From Sporomusa ovata DSM 2662 (GTDB lineage Bacteria; Bacillota; Negativicutes; Sporomusales; Sporomusaceae), in assembly GCF_000445445.1 (NCBI RefSeq), contig NZ_ASXP01000005.1, positions 186,053 through 250,052 of the forward strand: 64,000 nt of DNA, given 5' to 3'. Each line of letters begins with the position of its first letter. Positions within the stretch are counted from its first letter, which is position 1. Of the stretch, positions 1-8,882 are shown piece after piece. The notes below the pieces were generated by a model that saw nothing but the letters and a program-made list of their open reading frames with translations, searched no databases and was not told the origin of the DNA. The translations under genes were made by a program, and so were the position numbers.

Positions 1-2283
1 ATAGGCCCACGAATTGGCAACCGGTTTCCCAATCGGAATATTATCCAGCTGTTGCTGCACCGGATAATAGGTAGCGCAGACCGTAAACTCGGTAGGACCG
101 TATTCATTAATTAATTGATAGCCGCGCGGCTTATAACTACGCAGCTTTTCCCCACCGACAATCATATATTTCAAAATACTATTGTCACAACTGGCCATAA
201 AGGTTTCGGCAAACTGCGTTGGCAGACCAATAAAGGTTACCTTTTTTTCGACAATATACTTATTCAGACTTGTAATATCTTGCAGCAGCTCTTCCGGGAT
301 AATGAGAACAGCTCCCCCTTTAATCAGAAACGGGAAAATCTGTTTTACAGAGGCATCAAAGCTGGTGTTAAAGTACAAGGCTGAAATATCGTCTGGCGTT
401 GTTTGATACTGGCTGTTATGCCAGGTACACAAATGAATCAGATTAGCATGACTAATCATTACCCCTTTGGGGTTGCCTGTTGAGCCTGAGGTATAAATGA
501 TATAGGCCAGATCTGAGGGTCTATTAGCTTTTGCTAGGTTCTGAACCGGATAATCAAATAACCCGGGCATCCCCATATCAATAAAGGAACCCTGAAACCC
601 AGCCGCTTTTGCCTTAAACTGTTCTACCCCCAGCAAAACAGGAATCTTACTATCGGCAATCATATATTGAATTCTTCCATCAGGATAGTCGGCTGAAATT
701 GGCAGATAAGCCCCCCCTGCTTTCATGATTGCCAATGTTCCAATAACAAAATCAGCAGTCCGGGGAACCATAATTCCAACTATGGTATCAGGTACAACGC
801 CAAGATTTTGCAAACGGGCAGCTAAACTATCAGTTACCTTGTCCAGCTCAGCATAGGTTAAGCTTTGCTGGAAATCGATTACCGCAATATTCTCAGGAGT
901 TTTATCCACTTGTTCCTGAAACAAATCAACAAAGGTTTTGTCCGGAACAGGCAGCTGCGCCTTGTTAAATTCCACTAAAAGCTGCTGTTTTTCTACCTTA
1001 GGCATAACTTCCAACTGGAATATTTGTTTCTGCGGGTTATCCAATAGATCTTGGATTAACGCCAGCAAACAATCAAATAATCGAGCGATAGCAGCCGCAT
1101 TGAATAAATCATTGCGATAATCAAGAGCTATCTCTAACGGCGAACCTTTTGGAAGCTGGTTGGGGTTAATTACCATATTTAGCAGGGCTGGGTCAGCTCC
1201 CTGATACCATTCCTGGAGAACAACTTTATCCGCTTTACCATTGGGTATTTGCACCACATTGATATTAAGCAGGCCATCCGGTGTTTGTCCCCGCGCGCGC
1301 AAGTCCTGTGCCAGCAAGTTGTAGGGATATTGCTGATGAGCCATATCTTCTGTTAACTGACAATGGACAAGACGCAATACATCGGCAAATGTACTCTTAC
1401 CCTCAAGCGCTATGCGCACAGGCATTGTGCTTACATACATACCAATGGTATTGAGTTCTTTTCTATTCACCCGATTAAAATAAGCTGTGCCGATGATAAT
1501 ATCGTTGCTGCGATAGGCTCGGGCCAAGTACACATAGAATACAGACATCATAAATCGAAATAAGGTAGTCTCCTGTTGGCGACAAAATTGATCGATTTTA
1601 TTCTGCAAATCTTCCGCTACGCCAAAGATCTGCCGTGTGGCAGTAATGCCAGTTTTTGTTGAGGTAAATTGCATAGTAAGCGGCTCTGGAAGATTTTCAA
1701 GTCGTTGCAGCCAATATTCACGATCTTGCGTGCATTGCCGGGAAACCAAATACTCTTCTTCCCGTGCAAAATAATCGGTAAATAAAGGCTTAACTATCGC
1801 TTCTATATCCTGTCCGCTTTCCAGTTTTTCATAATATTCAACAATTTGCTTATTCAAGATGGAAAATGAGAATCCATCACTAATCACATGATGCAGTTTA
1901 ATATAAAATCCATAGCTTTCTTCCGAATATTTTACTAAGGCAAAATAAGCTAAAGGTGCACCCAGTAAGGCCAAGGGTGTTTGTGACTGTTTTTTAAACC
2001 ACTCAGACAAACCAGGGCCTTGGATTATATCCAGGTCAATTTCGTGGTATTCTGCTACATACTGCTGCACACCATTGTCATTCTGAATAAGCCGGATACG
2101 CAAGGCTTCATTATGCTGAATGGCCAGATTGATGGCTTTCTTAAGCAACTCCAGGTTAATATTACTTTTTTTCAGTAGCATGCTCGCGCAAATATTGGCA
2201 AAACTTGTTTCAGGTAACATCATTTCCGTATACCAAATCCGCTGTTGCGGATGGCTAAGCGGATAATAAACAGACTTCTTCAC
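1..2283 (-). CDS. Nonribosomal peptide synthetase, condensation-adenylation (partial)
   Basis: Reads leftward from a GTG at 2283 (GGGAGG seven bases upstream) and is still open at base 1, giving 761 codons. Residues 1 to about 430 form a condensation domain with the catalytic motif HHVISDG near residue 130. From about residue 450 an adenylation domain follows, with the phosphate-binding core YTSGSTGNPKGV near residue 594 and NEYGPTE near residue 728. The protein begins directly with a condensation domain, so it probably accepts an acyl or peptidyl donor from another module. My manual alignment to the GrsA template gives pocket residues D-A-K-G-I-G-E-V-C; I do not recognise a certain substrate. 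It lies 42 bases after an MFS transporter gene on the same strand, so export of the product is likely. The carrier and release domains are outside the window. Confidence 0.95.
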   Translation of the reverse strand, partial: MKKSVYYPLSHPQQRIWYTEMMLPETSFANICASMLLKKSNINLELLKKAINLAIQHNEALRIRLIQNDNGVQQYVAEYHEIDLDIIQGPGLSEWFKKQSQTPLALLGAPLAYFALVKYSEESYGFYIKLHHVISDGFSFSILNKQIVEYYEKLESGQDIEAIVKPLFTDYFAREEEYLVSRQCTQDREYWLQRLENLPEPLTMQFTSTKTGITATRQIFGVAEDLQNKIDQFCRQQETTLFRFMMSVFYVYLARAYRSNDIIIGTAYFNRVNRKELNTIGMYVSTMPVRIALEGKSTFADVLRLVHCQLTEDMAHQQYPYNLLAQDLRARGQTPDGLLNINVVQIPNGKADKVVLQEWYQGADPALLNMVINPNQLPKGSPLEIALDYRNDLFNAAAIARLFDCLLALIQDLLDNPQKQIFQLEVMPKVEKQQLLVEFNKAQLPVPDKTFVDLFQEQVDKTPENIAVIDFQQSLTYAELDKVTDSLAARLQNLGVVPDTIVGIMVPRTADFVIGTLAIMKAGGAYLPISADYPDGRIQYMIADSKIPVLLGVEQFKAKAAGFQGSFIDMGMPGLFDYPVQNLAKANRPSDLAYIIYTSGSTGNPKGVMISHANLIHLCTWHNSQYQTTPDDISALYFNTSFDASVKQIFPFLIKGGAVLIIPEELLQDITSLNKYIVEKKVTFIGLPTQFAETFMASCDNSILKYMIVGGEKLRSYKPRGYQLINEYGPTEFTVCATYYPVQQQLDNIPIGKPVANSWAY

Positions 2284-2325
2284 TACAATTCCTCCCTAAA
2301 TATCGTATTTTGTATCTTTCTACAG

Positions 2326-3570
2326 TCATTCATGCGCGTCTTCTGCTACCTGCGATATGAATAAAAATGCTGCCGACGTAATCATTAGGGCTATGCCGTT
2401 AGCTGTTATTGCCCACGGAAGCGGAAAATACTGTGAAACTAAACCATTACATACATATGCCAGTGGCACAAGCGCGAAACTAGCCGCACCGACAAGAGCA
2501 AAAAACCGTCCTTTTATTTCATTAGGAACAATTTGCTGGAACGTAGCCTGCAGCGTAGTATTAACCAAGCCCATCGCAATACCGAAAACAAAAAGAGCGC
2601 CAGTAATTGCCAACCCGTTAGGGACCCAAGCCATTACTAAAGCCATAGCCCCCATAGTTAACACGCCCCAAAAAAATTTCGGATAAATACTACCCTGATT
2701 CAGCCTGGGGACACAACTTAGTATAAGCGTGGCCACCACTGCTCCTAAAGCTAACGATCCTTCCATGGCGGCCACCCAGCCAACAGAGTACTGTAGCAGA
2801 AATTTAACGACCATCGGAATAAATAATAGTAAAGGAGCCGAAAAAAAATTAATAATACATAAGCTCAGTGCCAAAATACCGATGGCAGGCTTCTTCACTA
2901 AGTAAGCAATAATTTCCCCCATCTTTCCTTGCTGACTTTCCGGCCGCGAACTAGTGGAAGGTTCTAAATTGGTACGAATAGCCCATATAAAGCAAAAAGA
3001 AAGCAGGAAGGTAAATCCATTTCCCATAAAGGCTCCCAACGTTCCGATAGCCGCCAAAACAATTCCGCCGACTGCAGCTCCTAAAACATTGGACAGTCCT
3101 AAAATAGAAGAGTCAATAGCCACAGCCCCCGGCAGGCTTTTGGTATCAGTTAGCAGTCCCAGGGAACTGCTGGCAGCAGCTTCAAACAGAGGAACAAAAG
3201 CTGCAATAGCAAAGCAACAAAAATATAAAAAGGACAAGCTAAATTCTTCTTGATAAAAAAAATAAGAAAGTAATGCTAACATGCTAAACCGAGCGGCATC
3301 CGCGGCCATCATGCAATGTTTTTTATTGAATTTATCAGCCATGTTTCCCATCCACGGGGCAAACACTACCACTCCTATTACATTGCTGGCCATCAGTAAA
3401 GCCAGGTGCAGCTTACTGTTTTCCCCGCCATACGAAACCACCCACCAGGCAAGTGCAATAGTAAAAAATTTATCTCCGATAGCGGAAATAATTCGGCCCA
3501 GAAAAAGCATACGAAAGTCCCTGAATAAAACCAGAGGGTGTCGAGAAATAATTTCGTTTTTTTCTGCCAT
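2326..3570 (-). CDS. MFS transporter, EntS-like putative NRPS product exporter
   Basis: A 414-residue, very hydrophobic protein with about twelve membrane segments and the loop motif GNMADKFNKK after the second segment, typical of the major facilitator superfamily. The general pattern resembles EntS-type exporters and MFS proteins found beside peptide synthetases. The ATG at 3570 is preceded by GGAAGGAG. It is the first gene of a leftward operon with the NRPS, which starts 42 bases downstream. The inferred role is export across the inner membrane of the small molecule made by the synthetase, energised by the proton gradient. The substrate cannot be read from sequence, and a multidrug role remains possible. 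Confidence 0.85.
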   Translation of the reverse strand: MAEKNEIISRHPLVLFRDFRMLFLGRIISAIGDKFFTIALAWWVVSYGGENSKLHLALLMASNVIGVVVFAPWMGNMADKFNKKHCMMAADAARFSMLALLSYFFYQEEFSLSFLYFCCFAIAAFVPLFEAAASSSLGLLTDTKSLPGAVAIDSSILGLSNVLGAAVGGIVLAAIGTLGAFMGNGFTFLLSFCFIWAIRTNLEPSTSSRPESQQGKMGEIIAYLVKKPAIGILALSLCIINFFSAPLLLFIPMVVKFLLQYSVGWVAAMEGSLALGAVVATLILSCVPRLNQGSIYPKFFWGVLTMGAMALVMAWVPNGLAITGALFVFGIAMGLVNTTLQATFQQIVPNEIKGRFFALVGAASFALVPLAYVCNGLVSQYFPLPWAITANGIALMITSAAFLFISQVAEDAHE

Positions 3571-3637
3571 TGATTACTCCTTCCCGTGCTACACACATCA
3601 TTTGCTTCCTACCATAATCTATCTCCTGCAAAATCTA

Positions 3638-3657
3638 CAAGGTATTATATTACCTTG
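3638..3657 (-). promoter_or_regulatory. Palindrome over a -10-like hexamer upstream of the MFS-NRPS operon
   Basis: An inverted repeat CAAGGTA / TACCTTG with a six-base spacer lies 68 bases upstream of the MFS start. On the minus strand its centre contains TATAAT, so a bound protein would cover the -10 region. No good -35 lies at 16-18 bases, although TTGCAA occurs about 21 bases upstream. A long spacer would suit a MerR-type activator, but this is inference. Confidence 0.4.
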
Positions 3658-3890
3658 AAATTCCATACTTTTGCAAAAAAACCTTTAATTTTCGTGCTTT
3701 TCTTTCATTAAAAGACTTAAATCGAGTGTTTTATGACTTGTTTGTTCTAGACTTATTTTACCATAATGCTTTTCATAAAAGTTTAAAGTTTTTTTAAAGA
3801 AGTGACATACTAATCCCAGATTTTCAATAGTCCACCCACTATACTGATTAAGAAATCACGATAATTGGTATTTCCTTAGTATAAATAGAC

Positions 3891-3923
3891 AAAAAAAAAG
3901 CATCCGCGTGAATAGATGCTTTT
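3891..3923 (-). terminator. Intrinsic terminator-like hairpin, leftward
   Basis: Stem AAAAGCATC / GATGCTTTT with a ten-base loop; on the minus strand it ends in a run of nine T. It would stop leftward transcription, but no leftward gene ends here. It could therefore be a leader attenuator of the MFS-NRPS operon or a relic. The rest of the gap from 3571 to 4190 is AT-rich; beyond the palindrome at 3638 and this hairpin I see nothing identifiable in it. Confidence 0.5.
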
Positions 3924-4190
3924 CCGCAATTATAATATGGACATCAAGTAAACGCTAACACCCTAATGATTTTTGAATAAAAAAGGATTCCCCCAGTAAT
4001 AGGAAGAATTATTAATTACATATTGTTGATTCTGCGCGAAAAGTTTGTCTTATACTGTGCTATCTGGATAATAACAACCTCAATAGTAATTACTGTACAC
4101 TAAATCCAAGTACAAATTATTGCTTTTTAGCGTTTTTTGCAACAGCATCCTGTTGCTATTGTGCTCAAGGACGTAAACAGGAGGTACTCC

Positions 4191-7100
4191 ATGCTACAAC
4201 GCAACAGTATGCGCTTTTCCCTCCGAATTATCATTCTAGGCTTGTTTGCTTTCCTACTCTTTAACACGGTTAATTATTATCTCCTATCCACATCATATTA
4301 TAAACACCTCACTGAAGAAAACACTGTTTATTCCGAAACGGTTGCTCTTAGCATTTCCTCCTTCCTGGAAATGGCCTATCAAGTTGGCGCAGAAATGGCC
4401 CAGTCTCAGGAAGTAAGAAGTATGAAGGTCCAGGAACAACAGCTATTTCTCCTAAATCGTTTTTCACAACATGGTTTTTTTGAAAACCTAATCATCCAGC
4501 GAGCAGCTGACGGCCTGCAAACCGTCCGCGTACGCGGTATCCCCACTTCACGCCCAAACCGCTGGTGGTTTCGCCGACTGCTGCAGGAGCAGCAGCCCTT
4601 TGTTAGTCCTTCTTTTTACTCTTTTAGCAGCGATATGCAGGTCCCCGCTACCGTAATCGGTCTCTTTTTCCCAATTACACAGGATGAGGACGATACCTTG
4701 GTCGCCGTCATGGCCGCCTTGTTGCGTGTAGACGAGATTCAGGAACGTGTGGGCCAGTTTTACCACGGTGACGAACGCTACACCTATGTCCTTGACGAGA
4801 CTGGAACTGTCATCGTCCATCCGGATTCTCAGCAAATCAAAGAACATTATAATTACAAAACCGGTCAGAAAACGCTTGTAGCACGCGATGCTGCTGGAAA
4901 AGTTCTGTTGTTAAATACTTCCGAATACAAGTTGGAATATCAGCCCATTACGCTGCCCCAAGGATTGATGCAGGCTTCCGCGCAGGCTTTGGATGGAATC
5001 CAAGGTAATACTGAATACCAGGACCTCGAAGGAAATACCATTCTTTGCAGTTATGCCCCTGTCCGCCTGCCTGGTTATGCCGCTTCCTGGGCCATCCTAA
5101 CGGTGCAGAATAAAACTCTGGCCCTGGCACCGTTGCGCAATGCCGCAATCACCCATATTCTTCTATCCTTTTTTATTTTCTCCGGGCTTGCAGCGCTGTT
5201 GCTGCGACAAAGCCGTGCAGTGGATTTACGCACACTGCAATTGCATGATTCAAATACAGCTCTGCAAATAGAAGTAACTGAAAGAAGCCATGCCGAAATC
5301 AAATTAACTGCGGCTAACGAAGAGCTCCTCGCTATAAATGAAGAGCTGCTTGCAGTTACAGACGAATTGCATCACAGCAATGAACATATGCAACAGGAAA
5401 TCCAAATACGTCAGACCACTGAAGGAAAGCTGCGGCTGCGCGAACTGCAGCATCGCGCCATGGTGCAGCTCTTTACAGATAATACGGCTGCTTTGGACGT
5501 ACAAATGCAGACCATGCTGGACAGCGCCTTACAATTAACCGATGCTGCTAATGGCTATATTGCCTTTCTGGAAGACGGACGCCTGCAAACACGCTATATT
5601 CGTGGGTCGCATACACCCTTTCCGGGGCAGTTTCTATCAACGACTGGCGGTCTTTGCCCTTTACTGCTGGCTACGGGCCGCCTGCAGTATACAGAAGACT
5701 ATCAATCTTTCCCTAACCGCCTGCGTGACATATATTGGCAAGACATCAGCACAGCTATTATGGTTCCCCTAAAACCAACAAATGATAAAATCATTGGCTG
5801 TTTGACTATAATCTGGCTGCACACTGTCCATCCCATGGAACCAGATGCTCTGGAGATGCTGCAGCAATACGCCGATCTGTCTGCTCTTGCCTTTCAGGCT
5901 GCGAAACTAAAGGAAGATTTGCAGTTGGAACTAGTTCAGCGAAAACAGCTCCATGAGCAACTCAGCCGCATTGCTTTTCGAGATGCTTTAACCGGATTGC
6001 CTAATAGAGCCTGCTTGCTGACCCGCCTGGAAGAGGAGATACAGCTTCCCGATGCCTCAATAAGAAGCTGTGCCTTATTTTTCGTAGACTTAGATGACCT
6101 CAAAAGTATCAATGACAACTTTGGGCACTTTGCTGGCGATACTGTAATTATCGCCGCAGGTGAAAAACTTGTCCAAACAATGGCAGGTTCCAACGCATTC
6201 ATTGCCCGTCTAGGAGGCGATGAATTCATTGTGCTTGTTACGAACTACACCGATGTACAGCAGCTCGCAAAAATTGCCGAGCGTTTAGTAGAAAATCTCT
6301 GTCAGGACTATCCCCTTGCTGCAACAAACGTACGCATCTCAGGCAGCATTGGCATTGCCTCCTATCCCCATGATGGTACCACAGTAGAAGAACTGTTAAA
6401 GAAATCAGACAATGCCATGTATGCCGCTAAAGCAGCCGGACGCAACTGTTGGCGTTTCTTCGACCCGGCCATGCTGAGCGACGCTCAGGAGAAATTGCGG
6501 TTGACAAATAGTCTGCGGCACGCTTTGGAAAATAACGAGTTATCCCTAGTCTATCAACCACAGCTTTCCCTCAAAGACGATCGTCTAATTGCCTTTGAGG
6601 CACTGCTGCGCTGGCATAGCACGGAACATGGTTGTGTTCCACCAGGACGTTTTATTCCCCTTGCCGAACAAAGTCAGCTGATTATCCCCATTGGCGAGTG
6701 GATTTTATCCCAAGCCTGCCAATTCATCCAGACACTCTCTAAATTAGGTTATGCCGATATACGGATTGCCGTTAATCTATCTCCCAAGCAACTGGCTGAC
6801 GATCATTTTGTCGGCATGGTCAAACAGCTTCTCCACACCACGCAGATTCTTCCAAATCAACTGGAACTGGAAATTACCGAAAGTGCCTTGTTAACCGCCC
6901 TAGATGAGAGCTGTTCCAAACTCCATAAACTGAAAGACCTGGGGGTCAGCCTGGCCTTGGATGATTTCGGCACCGGTTATTCCTCCTTGACCCACTTACG
7001 CCTCTTCCCTGTAAAAACATTAAAAATTGACAAGTCCTTTATTGACAACATCCCCGGCAAAGACAACACTCTGGTTGATTCGCTTATCCGTTTTGCCCAA

Positions 7101-7280
7101 AGCCTGAAAATGAATGTGGTTGCCGAGGGAGTGGAGCGCCAGGAACAACTGGATTTTCTCCGCGTCTGCGGCTGCGATCTGGTACAAGGGTATTTCTTCA
7201 GCCAACCGCTGCCCACCAAAAACGCCATAACATTCTTACAGGCTCACTCTACCCGCAATTCCTGCGATGATCATAATTAG
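4191..7280 (+). CDS. Membrane sensor with GAF, GGDEF and EAL domains (c-di-GMP turnover)
   Basis: I place the start at the ATG at 4191, six bases after AGGAGG, giving 1029 residues; a TTG 54 bases upstream lacks a ribosome site. Order: a membrane segment near residues 10-30, an extracytoplasmic Cache-like region to about 310, a second membrane segment near 316-336, a Glu-rich coil, a GAF-like domain (about 430-580), GGDEF and EAL. The cyclase motif RLGGDEF is intact, but the RxxD inhibitory site before it is absent (Gly and Ala at those positions). The EAL domain keeps EALLRW, ELEITES, DDFGTGYSS, LKIDKSF and AEGVE, so phosphodiesterase activity is expected. A TRAP-type binding lipoprotein starts 27 bases downstream and could deliver the ligand to the sensor. 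Confidence 0.93.
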   Translation: MLQRNSMRFSLRIIILGLFAFLLFNTVNYYLLSTSYYKHLTEENTVYSETVALSISSFLEMAYQVGAEMAQSQEVRSMKVQEQQLFLLNRFSQHGFFENLIIQRAADGLQTVRVRGIPTSRPNRWWFRRLLQEQQPFVSPSFYSFSSDMQVPATVIGLFFPITQDEDDTLVAVMAALLRVDEIQERVGQFYHGDERYTYVLDETGTVIVHPDSQQIKEHYNYKTGQKTLVARDAAGKVLLLNTSEYKLEYQPITLPQGLMQASAQALDGIQGNTEYQDLEGNTILCSYAPVRLPGYAASWAILTVQNKTLALAPLRNAAITHILLSFFIFSGLAALLLRQSRAVDLRTLQLHDSNTALQIEVTERSHAEIKLTAANEELLAINEELLAVTDELHHSNEHMQQEIQIRQTTEGKLRLRELQHRAMVQLFTDNTAALDVQMQTMLDSALQLTDAANGYIAFLEDGRLQTRYIRGSHTPFPGQFLSTTGGLCPLLLATGRLQYTEDYQSFPNRLRDIYWQDISTAIMVPLKPTNDKIIGCLTIIWLHTVHPMEPDALEMLQQYADLSALAFQAAKLKEDLQLELVQRKQLHEQLSRIAFRDALTGLPNRACLLTRLEEEIQLPDASIRSCALFFVDLDDLKSINDNFGHFAGDTVIIAAGEKLVQTMAGSNAFIARLGGDEFIVLVTNYTDVQQLAKIAERLVENLCQDYPLAATNVRISGSIGIASYPHDGTTVEELLKKSDNAMYAAKAAGRNCWRFFDPAMLSDAQEKLRLTNSLRHALENNELSLVYQPQLSLKDDRLIAFEALLRWHSTEHGCVPPGRFIPLAEQSQLIIPIGEWILSQACQFIQTLSKLGYADIRIAVNLSPKQLADDHFVGMVKQLLHTTQILPNQLELEITESALLTALDESCSKLHKLKDLGVSLALDDFGTGYSSLTHLRLFPVKTLKIDKSFIDNIPGKDNTLVDSLIRFAQSLKMNVVAEGVERQEQLDFLRVCGCDLVQGYFFSQPLPTKNAITFLQAHSTRNSCDDHN

Positions 7281-7307
7281 CTAAATCGCTGCAGAGGAGG
7301 CCCGAAA

Positions 7308-8330
7308 GTGCTGCAAAAAAAAATGTGGACCCTTTGTCTGGTCCCACTTCTCTTGATCGCTTTCTTTGGTGGCTGCACCAACACCAATCAACTAGTTGGA
7401 ACTGCCAACGGAAAAACAGTATTGCGTCTAGGAACAGATACTTCGCCAGATGCACCTGAAAGCAGGGGCGCGCAAAAGCTGGCTGAGCTGCTAAAAGAAA
7501 AATCTAATGGCACTTTAGAAATCCAGGTATATGAAAATGCCCAACTTGGGAACATGCGTGACCGCAATGAAAGTATGCGTATGGGCACTATTGACATGGG
7601 CACCACCTCTGTTGGATTTTTAAGCGTATATGAACCGCTTATGGGCATTTTTGATTTGCCTTACCTCTATCAAGACAAAGCCCATGAGCTGCGTGTCTTC
7701 GATGGACCTATCGGACACGAAATCGACCAAAAACTGCAGGCGGAAGGGCTGCGTGTCTTATGTTACTTTGACGCCGGCTCCCGCCAAATCACCAATAACC
7801 GCAACCCTATACGTACGCCTGCCGATCTGAAGAGACTGCGCCTCCGGGTTCCCCAAAGCGAAGCCAGCCTTGAAGGCTTCAAAACCCTCGGAGCTTGGCC
7901 AATTCCTTTGCCTTTTAGTGAAGTGTATAGCGCCTTACAGCATGGTGTAGCAGAAGGACAGGAAAATCCTGTTTCCCTGATTTTCTACAATAAGTTTTAT
8001 GAAGTGCAAAAATATCTCTCCCTCACCAATCATCAGTTATTTATACAGGTACTTCTGATCAGCGAAAAAACTTGGCGAAAATTATCCCCCTCCGAGCAGC
8101 AGCTAATCATGGAAGCAGCCCGAGAAGCACAAGACTACGAACGAGAACTAGCCGCCAGAGAGGAAGTCGAACTTCTTGAACACCTAAAAGAAAAAGGCAT
8201 ACAAATCAACGAAATTGACCACCCCGAAGAATTTGCCGCAAAAGCCTTTCCCTTACGTGAAATCTACAGCAAACGTCTTGGTCAGCAAGCACGCCACCTC
8301 TTCGAACGAATTGATGCACTACGCCAGTAA
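7308..8330 (+). CDS. TRAP-type solute-binding lipoprotein, DctP family, orphan
   Basis: Starts at GTG 7308, preceded by GAGGAGG. The N-terminus is a lipoprotein signal with lipobox FGGC near residue 24. The remaining 340-residue protein shows the DctP fold pattern: LRLGTDTSPDAPESRGAQKL at the start of the mature domain, a RIPLPFSEVYSAL-like region (here PIPLPFSEVYSALQHG) and VAEGQENP. DctP proteins bind organic or sugar acids through a conserved Arg. No DctQ or DctM membrane subunit is present. The gene is 27 bases downstream of the membrane GGDEF-EAL gene and most likely in one transcript, so a sensory role feeding c-di-GMP signalling is the more economical reading. Transport with distant membrane subunits remains possible. 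Confidence 0.9.
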   Translation: MLQKKMWTLCLVPLLLIAFFGGCTNTNQLVGTANGKTVLRLGTDTSPDAPESRGAQKLAELLKEKSNGTLEIQVYENAQLGNMRDRNESMRMGTIDMGTTSVGFLSVYEPLMGIFDLPYLYQDKAHELRVFDGPIGHEIDQKLQAEGLRVLCYFDAGSRQITNNRNPIRTPADLKRLRLRVPQSEASLEGFKTLGAWPIPLPFSEVYSALQHGVAEGQENPVSLIFYNKFYEVQKYLSLTNHQLFIQVLLISEKTWRKLSPSEQQLIMEAAREAQDYERELAAREEVELLEHLKEKGIQINEIDHPEEFAAKAFPLREIYSKRLGQQARHLFERIDALRQ

Positions 8331-8356
8331 CAAAGATGAAAAGGCCTTATATCATA

Positions 8357-8839
8357 CTATTTTGCGAATCTCCCATCATCTCTTGTTGTCGCAAGCTTAT
8401 GCATATTCTGCTCAAACCAGCCGGCTTTTACATCTCGCCGGGCATCAAATTCAGCTACATAAGGCTTTATATCCAAAAGAGGAGTTCCATCTATAATATC
8501 TACATCCCTAATACATAGTTTATTTCCTTCCACGTTGATGAGACGCACTACTGAAAAACCAATGGAGTTTGGCCTTCCCGGTGATCGCGTAGCAAAGATG
8601 CCATGCAGTTCATTACCCAGAAATGGCTTAACCAATAAACCAGACTCCTTTACCAGATGCAGGTGATAAAGAAGAATCAGATGGGAAAATCCTTCAATAT
8701 CTTTCAATCCCTCCCGATAGTCAGGATATACTTCAATGATACCTTCTACATCCCGTGCCGCCGTGGGTTGGATAGGCGTTCCTTTTGGCTCTTTAAACGG
8801 CGACTGAATGACGCCAATTGGTTTATAATAGATCATCAT
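8357..8839 (-). CDS. trmO: TrmO/TsaA-like tRNA (m6t6A37) methyltransferase
   Basis: 160 residues; ATG at 8839 with GAGGTGA just upstream. The family signatures are visible: IGVIQSPFKEPKGTPIQP at the N-terminus, GLKDIEGFSHLILLYHLH in the middle and GIFATRSPGRPNSIGFS followed by DIIDGTPLLDIKPYV. TrmO uses S-adenosylmethionine to N6-methylate t6A37 of certain tRNAs; shorter members of this superfamily also occur beside metal and corrinoid genes with unclear roles. The C-terminal RNA-side extension of E. coli TrmO is missing, so the biochemical activity is less certain than the family. It is the last gene of the GTPase/ABC-ATPase operon, 43 bases after the ATPase. Confidence 0.85.
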   Translation of the reverse strand: MMIYYKPIGVIQSPFKEPKGTPIQPTAARDVEGIIEVYPDYREGLKDIEGFSHLILLYHLHLVKESGLLVKPFLGNELHGIFATRSPGRPNSIGFSVVRLINVEGNKLCIRDVDIIDGTPLLDIKPYVAEFDARRDVKAGWFEQNMHKLATTRDDGRFAK

Positions 8840-8882
8840 TTCACCTCTACGTCTTTTTGATGTCTTGGCGGCGTAGCCGCAG

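Noticed and set aside
4137..4190. Upstream TTG extension of the GGDEF-EAL gene
   Set aside because: No ribosome site before the TTG, while AGGAGG sits six bases before the ATG at 4191.
8336..8518. Rightward frame after the TRAP gene
   Set aside because: Opposite strand of the trmO-like gene with no initiation signal.
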